Program-made: the position numbers and the translations under genes
In this document: positions 21,732 to 32,997 of the stretch, piece after piece
Numbering within the stretch: the stretch's first letter is position 1
Layout of the letters: each line of letters opens with the position of its first letter
Notes under the pieces: generated by a model
The model's input: the letters and a program-made list of their open reading frames with translations, nothing else
The model's database searches: none
What the model was told of the DNA's origin: nothing
Assembly: GCA_038496445.1 (NCBI GenBank)
Contig: JALMLS010000564.1
Span: 434,001-498,000 of the forward strand
Direction of reading: 5' to 3'
DNA: 64,000 bases
DNA from: Trichosphaerium sp. ATCC 40318
Lineage: Eukaryota; Discosea; Flabellinia; Trichosidae

Positions 21732-24073
21732 TTGCTATTTTTTGCCCGCTTGTATCGTTTAACGAAGTTTTTGGCGCCCTCCTATTATTTCTGGATCTAC
21801 GTGGCGTCACTACTTGTTATTGGCGGTAAGTTTAACCCATTAGCTCTCAATGTGGTGACACGATCAAAGGAGTTCACACATTGCTCTCTAAAGCGCTTGG
21901 TACCGTTGCTGGAGAGTTTATTGCAAATGTGCCAAAATGTGGTAAAGGAAATTTGCACGTACGTTACAACGTTAAAACTAAGGCTCACAACATCAAGCCA
22001 CTATCATCCGTACTATGGCGAGCATTTGGCATCTATTTACTGCTTGCCTTGGAAAACGCTGTGGTAAGAACTAGGCCGTCCTTTTTTTCGTTTCTAATTA
22101 CACTTAGGTCCCTGCTCTAAGACGTATGCTAGCGTTGGAGGTTAGAGAAAGGCTCGTAGCGTCGCTTCATAAGGCGTATTTTCACGACAGAAGTTTTTTT
22201 AAAGTAGGTTCTCATTTTTATTTGAAAAAATCAAGTCGAAATTACTTTTTGTGTGTTACTTAATTACGCCGTAGATAAGCTCAGAAGAAGTAGATAATCC
22301 TGATCAACGCTTGACACAAGATGTTGACAGGCTCGCTAAAGCCTTTTCAGAGCTATTCTATGTCTTAAGTCAGACACCAATCTTGTTTTTTTATTTTTGG
22401 TACTTAACTAGCGTTGAAGTTCATTTTCTCGCTCCTTTGTCCATAATTGTATATACTATCATCGCCTTTTTATTGAGCCGAATTTTAATGCCTCCTGTGG
22501 TATCACGTGTCTATCGTCAAGAAAAACTTGAAGGTGCTAGGACGACGTTTCTCATTTTATTCTTACTTTCTTATTTTAGGCGATTTTCGCTACAGGCATG
22601 TACAAACACGTGATTATGCTGAAAGTATTGCGTTAACCAATGGTGGCAATCGAGAGGAAGTACTACATAACAATTTATTTTCATTGGTTGTCGATAACAT
22701 AGCAGCGCTTATTAAGTTCGAATTCTTGCTAAATGGTAGCTCAACAAAAGTGTTTTCTCTTCCTCTAACTCTCTTTTCTCAAAGCTGTTGCAATGTCCTT
22801 CACTTTTGCAGCTACTCCACTAAACTATGGTATCATTGGAATCGCAATATACGTGTGCGTTGTTGGACGAGATTATGTTTTTTTTCTCGAGTTGACTTCA
22901 GGCTGATAGTTAATTTCGTTTTTTGTAGGCGTGGTTCTATTACTGCTGCAATAGCAGCAACACAGTTGAATTATCTTGGAACTTTTTCTTTCGCATCAAC
23001 ACGTTTACTTCAACAAGCAAGTGCGTTATCAGAGCTAGTAGGGTATACAAACAGAGTAATGGCGTTCATGGAGCTATTGAATAATAACACACCAAATCAA
23101 GATGATATTAATTATGACTTTGACAAAGATGAGTTCATGATCAAGCTCTTAGATGAAGGAAAGGGAGGCATTAGTAAAGATGATAAATCTGACGTTGATG
23201 GAGGAGATTCTATTGAACTTAGTGATGCTGATATTATTCTACCTGACGGCAAAGCTGTTTTGAAAGGTGATAGTGATAACCATGTTTACTTCAAAAAAAA
23301 GTTGACTAATTATTTTTATAGGAGTTACTTTCTCTTTAAAAAAGGGCGAGAGCATGCTCATATTAGGTCCTCCTGGTGCAGGTATTAATTAATACGTTTA
23401 TTATGTTATTGATGTTTTGGATAGGTAAAACTGCACTGGCAAGAACACTGGGAGGGTTGTGGGGAGCTGACTTTAAGCTTCCAAAAAACACCATGTTTTA
23501 TTCACAATGTGTTTATTTGAGTGGTGGTGACTTGCTTGATGAATTATTATATCCTCTTGAACCATCACAAGTATCTGTAGATATGGACCGCATCGGGGGA
23601 TTAACAATAACATACAGACTAGATAAGATTGCAGGTACATACTGATTACATGAGCAAACACTTCTTTTGTGTTTGGCAACATACGCAATTCTATTCATTC
23701 AAAACTGCTGGTTTTTTTCTTGTTCTAGCTTGTAGGTTGGTTTGTAATGTTCTCGCTCTTTTGCTGTAGATTCTAACAACAACTTTTGACTTACGAAAAA
23801 CTACTAGGTTCTGATGGTAAATTCAACAATGCAGTTGTTTCTCCTGGTCAAAGGCAAACTATAGCATTAGCTCGTCTCCTTTACCATAAACCAGAGTTTG
23901 TAATATTAGATGAACCTACAAGTGCTATAGATGAAGAAACAGAACGTATTTTCTATGAACATATAAAACAAGAAGGTGTTGCTTTTTTAACACTTGGACA
24001 TAAGACCTCTTTAAGAAAATATCATGATAGAACATACCAGATTAAAGATCAAAAGTTAGTTTTATTGTCATAG
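21732..24073 (+). CDS. ABC half transporter, ABCD4-like
   Basis: A multi-exon gene. The coding start is probably in an unresolved exon before 21732, since the first recognised exon (LLFFARLYRLTKFLAPSYYF) has no ATG. Transmembrane exons follow, including NPDQRLTQDVDRLAKAFSEL, the ABCD-type coupling region, and GDFRYRHVQTRDYAESIAL. The nucleotide-binding domain has Walker A GPPGAGKTAL, signature SPGQRQTIALARLL, Walker B FVILDEPTSAID and the switch His in LTLGHKT. The signature SPG-x-x-Q in place of LSGGQ is what human ABCD4 shows (SPGEMQ), and ABCD4 handles cobalamin exit from lysosomes, while other ABCD members are peroxisomal. A lysosomal or peroxisomal role is therefore likely. Stop TAG at 24071. 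Confidence 0.85.
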
Positions 24074-24192
24074 TACAGTACAATAATAATGAAACTTGAT
24101 CGATTCATTCTCTAGTATTTAATGTATTTACAAGTATAATAATATCCCTGGTAACACACCAAGGAAATTGTTTGAATTAGATACAGTTGTAA

Positions 24193-24315
24193 ATGTTACT
24201 TTTTTTTGTTCTTGTGTTCATTGTTGGTTTGATGATTGTTCCTCTAGTTCAATCATGTCTAAAGAAAAACAAACTTGTCAGTTATCGCAAAAAAGCTCAG
24301 AAAAAAATATTGTAA
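24193..24315 (+). CDS. Possible 40-residue single-helix membrane micropeptide
   Basis: An ATG at 24193 opens a 41-codon frame: MLLFFVLVFIVGLMIVPLVQ makes one strong membrane helix, followed by a very basic tail (SCLKKNKLVSYRKKAQKKIL). It lies in the 309-bp spacer between the ends of the ABC transporter and the EGF/CUB gene. Helix plus positive tail fits a type I-like small membrane protein, but T-rich DNA can give such frames by chance and no family is recognised. It could also be 3' untranslated sequence of the ABC transporter gene. Confidence 0.3.
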   Translation: MLLFFVLVFIVGLMIVPLVQSCLKKNKLVSYRKKAQKKIL

Positions 24316-24382
24316 TTAGGCGCAAAGTGTAGTGTGTGTTTAAGGTCAAAATAAAAAAAAACAAAAAAAACAGTGAAAACGC

Positions 24383-27300
24383 CTATATCATACCAGTATC
24401 AGGGCCATCGGTCTCGGCACCATCACCACCACTTCCAGAGGCAGCAGGAGCAGGCTACATTACATCAGATAAGAGTTCCAAAAAACCAAAAGTTGATTGT
24501 ACCTTCTTCCTTAGCATCCACACAATGATACCAGCGAAAATAAGAGCAACAGTAACACCTACAATGACAAGCAAAACAATATACAATGTAGCTCCACAAG
24601 CAGTCTTAACAGTGCAAGCCCGGGTTGATGGATCTCTATCCCAACATCTATCACATTCACATACTCCGCTGACGCATTGACCATTACCACAACTTTGTGG
24701 ACAAAGACGAAGCGCTTGAAGAGAGTACGATACATCATTAAAGGCAAACAATGCTAAAAATCCCGAAAGTTAGTATTTTGTTTTTAGTTTGTTTGACGTA
24801 CAAAGTGAGTAAGTGCCTGCTACTGGTCTAGATAACGCAATCAATTGTTCTTTGGCTTCTGCACGAACCTCGCCAATGGATAGGCTAGAATCCTTTCTTG
24901 TAAGGCTTATTGTAAAGAAACCAGCACTGGATGTTCTACAAAGGGAAAGTGTTAAAGAGGAAGTGTTAAAGAAAATCAGGTTCAAGTGATTTACCTTTTG
25001 ACTGTAATGGCCAACAAGAATACGTTGTCTGGAAGGTTGAATTCATGGGTTACACTCTCAAATTGTTTCAGTGTTCCTAAGTCAGTATTATCCAACGCTA
25101 GCGCGTTAGGTGTAGCATCTCGGCTACAATCGAGTCCTGTTTTGCCTTTTACAATCAGGTTAGAAAAAAGCAAGAAAAAAAAAGGAAAGAAAAACTGTTG
25201 TACCAGCATCACAGCGGCATACGTTGTCTACGCAAAATCCTTGATCAGAACACAAGTTAGGACATAATGCTATAGTCATTGTTAGTTATTATATACAAAA
25301 GATTAGAAGTGAAGTTACCGTTAGATGAGAACTTGACAATAAATCCTTCACCACCGTTTGGAGATTCACCAGAAACAAAATTAATCTGTAGATTCTCAGC
25401 AGGTAATCTGAGTGGCTTTGGCGGGCTACGGCCTACAATTATATTAACAACAATGGCGTTTTAATAATATCTCGTACCTGTGGCATTGATAACAGGTGTC
25501 ACAGATGACCCTAAGAAAGTCCAAGTTAATACATAACCAAAGAAAGCCCAAGAACATAAAACTAAAAACTACGGAACAACTAGACTCTTAAATAATAACA
25601 CTCACCAGTAAATATTTCAACTGAATCACCATCATGGAGTGATAAAAAGTCGAAACTAATTGTGATTGCTACACCAATAGTGTAAGTACAGTAAAATACA
25701 ATAAAACAAAAAAAAAACAAAAGAGACATACGTGCTGAGCTTGGTGTAGTGATGAACCATCTACAATCTGAGTTTTGTCTATACAAAGCTGCTTGATCGA
25801 AATTATGACTTTCAACAGTTCCTGAGTTTGCAGAGGTAGCTGAAGTACCACTACAAAAAGCTAAAGAAAAATGTGAGAAAAGAAGAGATGTCAAAATTTT
25901 TTTGTATCACTAACGTGAACTACAGGTTACGCCGCTCCAACCAGGCTCACAAACGCCTATAAACTGTTAAAAACAATTAGGATACCAAATAAATTAATTA
26001 CAGGTATTTTGTGTTGAGCATCTTCCATTGCCATTGCAATCACCGTTTGGAGTAGTACAGGATCCTATTGTGAAAAAGTAAATAATCGATCACACGCTCT
26101 CGAAAATACACAAGTTTAAAACGCACTATCTTGACAAGATGGACCAGTATATCCTTCATCACATACACACGTGCCCAATACACAATGTCCGCTGGAAAAG
26201 CTAGAAAAACAATTAAAAAAAATAAACAAACTAGGGCTATTAATAATCTACAATCCTTACCATCCACTAGCACATGTATGAGTATCAAAAGTTGCTGTGA
26301 ATCCAGTATCAACCTAATTTTATGTATGAGAACAAGAAAGCAAAAAAACGTAATGAACACTGCACTGTGCGTACTATTGTGGAGATGCTGGAAGAGAACT
26401 CGACCTCCATTATACCATTCGACGACACAGTGATCTAGAGTGTTTTGTTAATAAAATTAAAAGCGCTGTTGATAAACGTGCAGGTGGGATAGCATATCCT
26501 GTGTACTCAGCGATGAGGTATCTGTCAGATATAGTATCAGCGTCGTAAACGCGAACAAAAGCTTCTTCTGGAGTTAAAGCAAACTCTTCAAATCCTACGG
26601 AAGTATAGGTGAGCATGACGTCTAATTTTATATTCCTCTTGACGTACTCAATGTGATTGAAGAATGTCCTGTTGGTGGTTTGATTTGCCATAAACAAGTA
26701 GATGCAGGCTCATACTGACCAACACCTACAAAGGAGGACTATCAGGTAACCTGACTAAAACACAAAAAAACTATTGTAAGCTACCGTGGTTAACAGAAAA
26801 AGTTCCATTTGTGGTATTGAGGACCTGTACGGATGAACATGCGCCTGTATTGTATAAGATAACTATATCATTATTATAGAAGGTACTTACCAAGGGAGCA
26901 ATCAGCAGACATGCAAATACCGCAATCTAAGCCACCCCAGCCCTCATTACAACCGCAAGTGTTGTTTGTCAAGCAATTACCGTTGCCATTACATCCCTTT
27001 GTACAAGCGCGAGTATTGCAATCAGTACCTGACCAACCAGGATTACAATGACATCTAATTGTTAAACATTATAAGCTAATTAAAAACAAGAAAGAAACTC
27101 GAACTACGCACTGATTTCCAGCAACACAATAACCATTTCCAGAACATTTATTTGGGCATTTCAATATCTCAAAAGATGCTTGGAATCCTTGACGTACAAG
27201 ACCTATGGAAGCAAATATGAGTAAATATAGTACTGAACAATTATGTATAATTACCTGGATCAGTTTCAAATTTAACAAACATGTTTCCACTACGAGAGAA

Positions 27301-28816
27301 CAAAGAGTTAGACCAAATATTGCAATGCTTATCCTAAAAACCTAAGCACTAAACTTACCTGTATGCCATTGTTACAGGTGGTAAGCGATCACCAGAGTAT
27401 ACACCGAGTAGTACACCTACATATAAAGTCAATGAACACCATTAAAGGCGATTTTAAAGTATGTACCAGTATCATTCAAGCCATCATAAATGAAGACTTT
27501 ATCATAATCAAATTCGAGATCAAATCGTTGAAAGGTGAATGCAACTGCATCTCCTTCTTCAAAACCAGTTGGACGTATCGACCTTAAGCACCCTGTTAAT
27601 ACAAATAAACCATTTTTAAAAATCACACTCTTACCATGAGCATGTCAGAGAGTTGATGTAATTGCCATAGCCTCTGTGATCTCCAAAAGTGCCTGAGTCA
27701 TCCGTAATAATTTGTAACGGATCACAATACGTTTGATTACAGTCCACTAAAAACAAGTATCAGCATTCTCTATCTTCCTGGTACTAAGCGTGTACCTCCG
27801 TAGAAACCAGGTGCGCATACGCACGTATCAGATACACATGAACCTTGACTAGGTGCGTTACAGCTATCTACACACTCTACAAGAAAAAAACACCGTTAGT
27901 ATGAAAAGAATAACCACAAGCAATCATCCTAACCTTGCGTGCAGTCAGTAGACATATCTGAACCACCAGTACAATACACTGCAGTATATTTTAAGCTAAA
28001 TCCTCTTCCAACTACTTGTGCATCCTACAAAGGTGGTGAGGACTATAACAGGCGAATTTGCAGTACGCTGTTGAAACTAATCGTGGTTTCAGGTGTTCTT
28101 GACGAAAAAGAAGGATGCTCTAAGAAAAGCATATCAGAAGTATTGTTTTTACAGGTTATCATGCGAGCGCACCTAAGTTTCTACCAGCAAACCATATATA
28201 TTGATCTCTTACCCAATCAGTAGGTGGTGCTTTGGGAGGAGTAAGCAAAATTAGAAGTTGTAACGTCCTTTTTTGTAAAAGAAGACAATTGTAAGAGGCG
28301 AAGAGTACCGGCTGAACCATCGAAGAAGATCAAAGCGTCGTTAGGCCTTTACTCTGTTAGTATAAAATGCCATAGAGCTGTTTCATACCATTCTGTGTCA
28401 AGCCATTCAAATTCGAAGTGAATACGCACTTTATCGGGCGTTAGTATGTACGTGAGATGAAGGTAGCGCACCTGGCGCAGGTTTTGGCGCAACAACGAAC
28501 CAGCATAGTTGATTGATATCATAAGTGGTTTCTTTGTCTGGGTTATTCGTGATTGTGCCTATAGAGACGCTAAGGAGAAAAGCGGTAAAATTATAGTTAT
28601 ACCGTTTGGTGACGTGAATGTCAAAGGCGGCCATGAAGTGCATTCTCCTGCTGGTTGTTGTCGTTTGGACGTTGTCCTATTACACACAACGAATTAATCC
28701 TTTGGGGCGACGTTAAGATGCTAGCACGCGTACTCGTAGTCTATCAATGCCACTGATTTAGTTACAGCGTGTATACTGTAAATACACAACAAGATGATCG
28801 CTATGTGACGTAGCAT
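24383..28816 (-). CDS. Large EGF/CUB-domain single-pass membrane protein
   Basis: ATG at 28816 starts a signal peptide (MLRHIAIILLCIYSIHA). Many short exons then encode CUB-like modules (GECTSWPPLTFTSPN, LHDGDSVEIFTG, DKVFIYDGLNDTG) alternating with EGF/tenascin-like Cys modules (CPNKCSGNGYCVAGNQC, LCPQSCGNGQCVSGVCEC). Close to the C-terminus is a membrane helix (LYIVLLVIVGVTVALIFAGIIVWM) followed by RKK and, after one more intron, a short cytoplasmic tail PAPAASGSGGDGAETDG... ending in TAG at 24383-24385. The architecture is that of a cell-surface adhesion or particle-binding receptor, without an intracellular signalling domain. Module number cannot be fixed without full exon modelling. CUB domains are rare outside animals and their relatives, so this is of evolutionary interest. 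Confidence 0.75.
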
Positions 28817-29060
28817 TTCTGAAGCAAGCGTAGCGTGTTATTTAAGGCTGCTCTTGTAAACAATTAAAATAGTGGACTAGAGCTACCAGAAAATCCACAC
28901 TTTTCTTATCGGTTGAAATGCATCATAGCATCTTTGGTTAGTTGATAACGTACACCGTCTCTTGGAACAAAATTATGTACATTGAACAGTGTTAACGCAT
29001 AAAATGCTGAGTGCAGGTCGCTTACGCGTTGCACTCAACGCAGAAAGAACAACAAGATGT

Positions 29061-30688
29061 ATGTCACGTTTATTTAGCCTCAATACATTAATAAACATAT
29101 TAAATAGCCCTGCAAGGTACTTGGAACAGTATAGAGAACCAACGAGCTAGATTTGATGAGGTTGGACGACATCTGCGGGTTATTACCCTAGATCAGTGGT
29201 ATAACATCAGAGTAGCAGAAGTCCGCACTAATGGAGCTGCTGGAATACTTGACAGGCAAAACCACCACGTACAAACATTACTCATCTTTGTTAGATATGG
29301 AGATTCCCTCTCGTTCGCTCTAAGCACGATATACAACGACTACGATTGGATACCATCGAACTTTAGGTTAGTAACACCGACCAACTAGCACGTGTTGACA
29401 AAAGACACTAAGGCACGCTCCTCATGGATATTGGGATAGCGTAGAGAATCAACGTATCCGTATGGAAGAAATAGGACAAACGTTAGGTGTCAAAATTTAC
29501 AATGATTGGTGTTATATAACAGCAAAACAAATTGCAAAGTTTTCAACTGTATTAGTGAACATGTGAGTGCATAAGTAATAGGTTCATCCAATCCACCATT
29601 TACTTTTACGTCAGGTACAACGGATCTGTTTATAAACTAGTGCAGTCTTTATACTCTAAGCATACATGGCATGAACATGATTTCAAGCACGTGGTACTTG
29701 TTAGTATTGCTTCTAAAACTACTTTAGTGTTTTACTTGATGACCAAGCTCGTTTGAATGAGCTTGGATACAAGTATGGAATATCTACATTGTATGATTGG
29801 TATAAAGTATCGTACCAAGATGTCATTAACGATGGAGGAAGGTCCATATTAAAAAAGTACAGCACTTAAATTGATCCACCAGCAGTGTTTATTCCTATAT
29901 AGGTATGAGTCATTGGCACAAGCGCTCAAGTCCTCGTATCCAAATTACGAATGGGACACATGGAGATTCACTAGAGACTACAAAAGGTTATTGAGTATTT
30001 GGACAACCATTTATTGATCCCTACTAGATCTCATACAAAACCTCGTAAAGCACCAAAAGAACCTGTTTTTATAATTCCTACCAACAGGTATTATTTGTAC
30101 TAGCGAGTATAGTAACTGACATTACTACAATAGAAAAGTCTTGTCACCAAAGCGACTATCTCTTCTTTCTAAGTTTAACTTTATTGCAACGAGACTAGGT
30201 ATCAAAGATATTGAGGGCTGGTATAAAGCAACATGCAAGGATTTACATAAATTTGGCTGCCGCAATATTACTCTACAGTAAGTACGACAGCACTACAGAG
30301 ATTTGATTAACTCTGGTAAGGCATGGTATGGATATGTCAAGAATTATGAGCTATGCGTATCCACACTATAACTGGCAAGAGTGGAAATTCAGGTGACACA
30401 TAGCAATTTCAGTAATTTCACTAACGTTACCAAAGAAAAAATGATATTGCTCCATCAGGCTACTGGCAAAATTATAACAACCAAGCCAAGTTTTTACGTA
30501 AAGTAGAAGGCTTTTTGGATATATCAGATCCTACACAGTGGTATAGAGTGTCAAAGGCGGATTTCCATAGATTTGGTGCTAGTGGCCTATCTGCTTATTT
30601 TCCAGAGATACTGGGAAATCACTTCCCTTCAGTACCTTGGAACTTCAAAACTTTTAAAACTATAACAACAAAAACAAAACAAAGGTGA
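29061..30688 (+). CDS. Five-module W-Y/YPxxW repeat protein, no nuclease domain
   Basis: Spliced exons give five copies of a module of about 65 residues. Each has an N-terminal helix, then the W-Y signature (LDQWYNI, YNDWCYIT, LYDWYKVS, IEGWYKAT, PTQWYRVS), a short loop with G(G)-x-x-x-L, and a closing Y-P-x-Y-x-W-x-x-x-x-F element (YNDYDW, YSKHTW, YPNYEW, YPHYNW, FPSVPW). Introns repeatedly fall after the loop and after the closing F, so most modules are two exons. The first module is certain from 29135. ATG at 29061 (MSRLFSLNTLINILN, mitochondrial-signal-like) is a candidate start, but the join is not resolved. One intron at 29266-29294 would be only 29 nt with a GC donor, so a frameshift is possible. 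The simplest stop is TGA at 30686. The nuclease domain of its relative at 54.7-56.7 kb is missing. Confidence 0.65.
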
Positions 30689-30856
30689 GACCTTGTTAGC
30701 TCTTGTTGCCTTCTCACTTACTAATCATTTTACTAAGAGATCTTTTATCATGTGCCAAGCACTTGGTTACTGTTGAGTTAAATACATAGAAGTTCGGACG
30801 ATGCTCTGGTATTTTATTGAAAGCAAAAATGTACAGTATAAAAAAAGATAAAATAC

Positions 30857-30985
30857 TTAACCAGATTCTTCATCTGATGATTCATCGTCTTCAGATTCTT
30901 CGTCTGATGACTCACCATCCTCAAGTGCTTCATCTGAAGACTCTTCATCCTCGGAGGCTTCATCTGATGATTCTTCGTCCTCAGA
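30857..30985 (-). repeat. 30-bp coding repeat of acidic decapeptide
   Basis: About four tandem units encode SEDEESSDEA, SEDEESSDEA, LEDGESSDEE and SEDDESSDEE at the extreme C-terminus of the membrane protein. The DNA units (TCATCTGATGATTC-like on the plus strand) differ by a few bases. Confidence 0.85.
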
Positions 30986-31898
30986 TTCGTCATCTTCAAG
31001 GTATTCACCGTGTACTCCAGCAGAAAAGTCAGTGTTTTCTGACAAAATATCATCTTTTTCGCTTTCGTCCTCTGGATCAGACTCAACGTCATCAGAAGAG
31101 GATTGTAGATTAACATTTGGTGCACCTACATATTAGTTAAAATCATTGAGGAAAGAATTCAAACAATACCCATGTCTTTCATCTCAGTGCCCTTTTCTTC
31201 TTTGGACTCTGCAGGGCTATCCTCATCATCACCTTTGTGCATACACAGGAGAATAGCAATTGCTACAATAGCAGCTACACCAACAATACTGACGATAACT
31301 AACGTGCAAGTAGTAAATATTTACATCTCATTGTGTTGAAAGAATCAAATACCTATGCCAGCTATTGCTCCATTGTTGACGTCTTTTTGAGGTGCCTCAT
31401 TGGCTTCCACGCCTCGTTTACGCCCATTGATACTGGTAACGTATTGTGGATTTAGTTGTAAAGACTTTGAGCCTAATAAGTATGAAACGTCGTCCTTTGA
31501 TGTAGCAATGGTTGTAACACTTGTTAATCGGTGTATTGCGATAACGTACCAAAAGCCGTTGAAACATCTATACATTTACCAGCCTTAGAAACTAGTTGAG
31601 GCGCCAAACAGCTCGTGCAATCTGTACTAGAGCTACAGTACGCTATGTTCATTTCCTAACGACAAACATTTAACAATAAAAGTGCTATTGTGCAACTAAT
31701 CAACACCTCTGTTGTGCATGTAACTGCGAAAGATTCGTCCCTAAACATAGATTGCTTGCAAACGTCTTGGCAGCTTATCGTGTATGCAGCATTAGGCTCC
31801 CCTGTACAATCGGCGCTCGCGAAGGCTTGCAAAGTAAAGAGTTGTGCATATACTGTAGAATATGCCAGGCACAACAGTACAAAGGTAGTGGTGGGCAT
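30857..31898 (-). CDS. Secreted/membrane protein with Cys-rich exterior and acidic repeat tail
   Basis: ATG at 31896-31898 gives a signal peptide MPTTTFVLLCLAYSTVYAQ. The extracellular part has several Cys (ADCTGEPNAAYTISCQDVCK, SSTDCTSCLAP). After a linker a membrane helix (AGIVAAIVAIAILLCMHK-like, about 31260-31370) leads to a long cytoplasmic tail rich in Asp/Glu/Ser that ends in four 10-residue repeats of the SEDEESSDEA type. Repeated SDEE sites are casein kinase 2 consensus. No family recognised. It is convergent with the module-repeat gene, with about 170 bp between the stops. Role unknown; a surface receptor or cargo protein is the plain inference from layout. Confidence 0.7.
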
Positions 31899-32123
31899 TT
31901 TTCGCGTTTAGACACCTTTTGCAAGCGTAGAAACTGTTTTAAATAGTCGGCTTCAGTAAACCCCGAAGTCATCAAACGGAAATTTAGCTAGTGAAGACAT
32001 ACAATGCTGGCGCGTGTGGAAGTGCGTTTAGGCCTGTTTTACGTAGTTATAGTTTTTGATTAAAAAAACAGCGAAATTTCCATCCGCCAAATCAAATATT
32101 TATCCGCAACATACCGTGTGGTC

Positions 32124-32500
32124 ATGAGTTACGATCGAAGAACCCGCAGTTCGCACAACGGAAGTAACAGCGCTCAGCAAATGGACCCTATGGATATTTC
32201 GCCGGGTAACGTAGCTGTGCAGGTAGTACCAACGAGAAACATGAAAGATGTGCTGGTACGTTGCCGTCTACGCATTATCTCCTTGTAATCGCTTCCCAGA
32301 ACGTAGATTTTGAGAAACTCGATATTACAGCCCTAAAACTATACAAGAAGAAGAACCGCCTTACAAAAGTGCGAACTAACGCTAGCAAAAAAGACCTCGT
32401 CGAGGCTGCTACTGCACACTTTTTAAACTGGAAGACACCACCAGACTCTGTCGTTATAGAGAATTTCATATACAACTGCAAGTTTATGCAAGGTCAGTAA
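32124..32500 (+). CDS. SAP30-like Sin3-binding protein
   Basis: Two exons with ATG at 32124 (MSYDRRTRSSHNGSNS). Exon 1 ends MKDVL, and splicing at 32254-32302 joins it to NVDFEKLDITALKLYKKKNRL. This is followed by VRTNASKKDLVEAATAHFLNW and VVIENFIYNCKFMQGQ. The segment D-F-x-K-L-x-x-x-A-L-x-x-Y...N-x-S-K-x-x-L-x-x-A-x-x-x-H-F matches the Sin3-binding domain of SAP30, a subunit of the Sin3 histone deacetylase co-repressor. The protein is short (about 110 residues), with a Ser/Arg-rich N-terminus and no SAP30 zinc finger, so it is closer to fungal/amoebal short forms. A nuclear role is expected. Confidence 0.75.
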
Positions 32501-32997
32501 AACTACTATTCAAACCACAAATGGCTCTCCAAGCGATAGAGCCTTTGTAACCTGTAAATACATTGTAAAGAACGTTCTAACAAAGAAACAGCTTATTTTG
32601 GCTTTCCGTTTATTTTGGTGTTACCCTTGTAGCTTCCAGTACGCATTTCTCTCTATGCTAGAAGTGCGCAAAATATTTAAACGTCGCGCTAAAACCCAAT
32701 GCCTCTGAGTTATATCTTTACGCGCTGGCGGGCACGCGACATGTACCAGGGAGATGACATTTTGTTTTTTACTTCGCAAAATGCGAATGTGTGACCAACT
32801 TTTTTTATTTTCAGTCACAACGCGTCTATCATCTAGTGTTAGGACCCATAGTTTGTGTACCGGTAACAAGAACCATTAACCCGCGAAAACACCTTTCTGG
32901 TGTGTCAAACTATGATACAACTGTACTAAACGCAACGCACATTGTATTAGCAATATTGCCAACCCTGCCAATTTAAAACAGAATTAATTGCATTTTA
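32501..32997. other. Spacer between SAP30 and RasGEF genes
   Basis: No clear exon. It likely holds the 3' end of the SAP30 gene and the RasGEF promoter. Frames on both strands (for example 32621-32869 minus) lack motifs. Confidence 0.5.
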
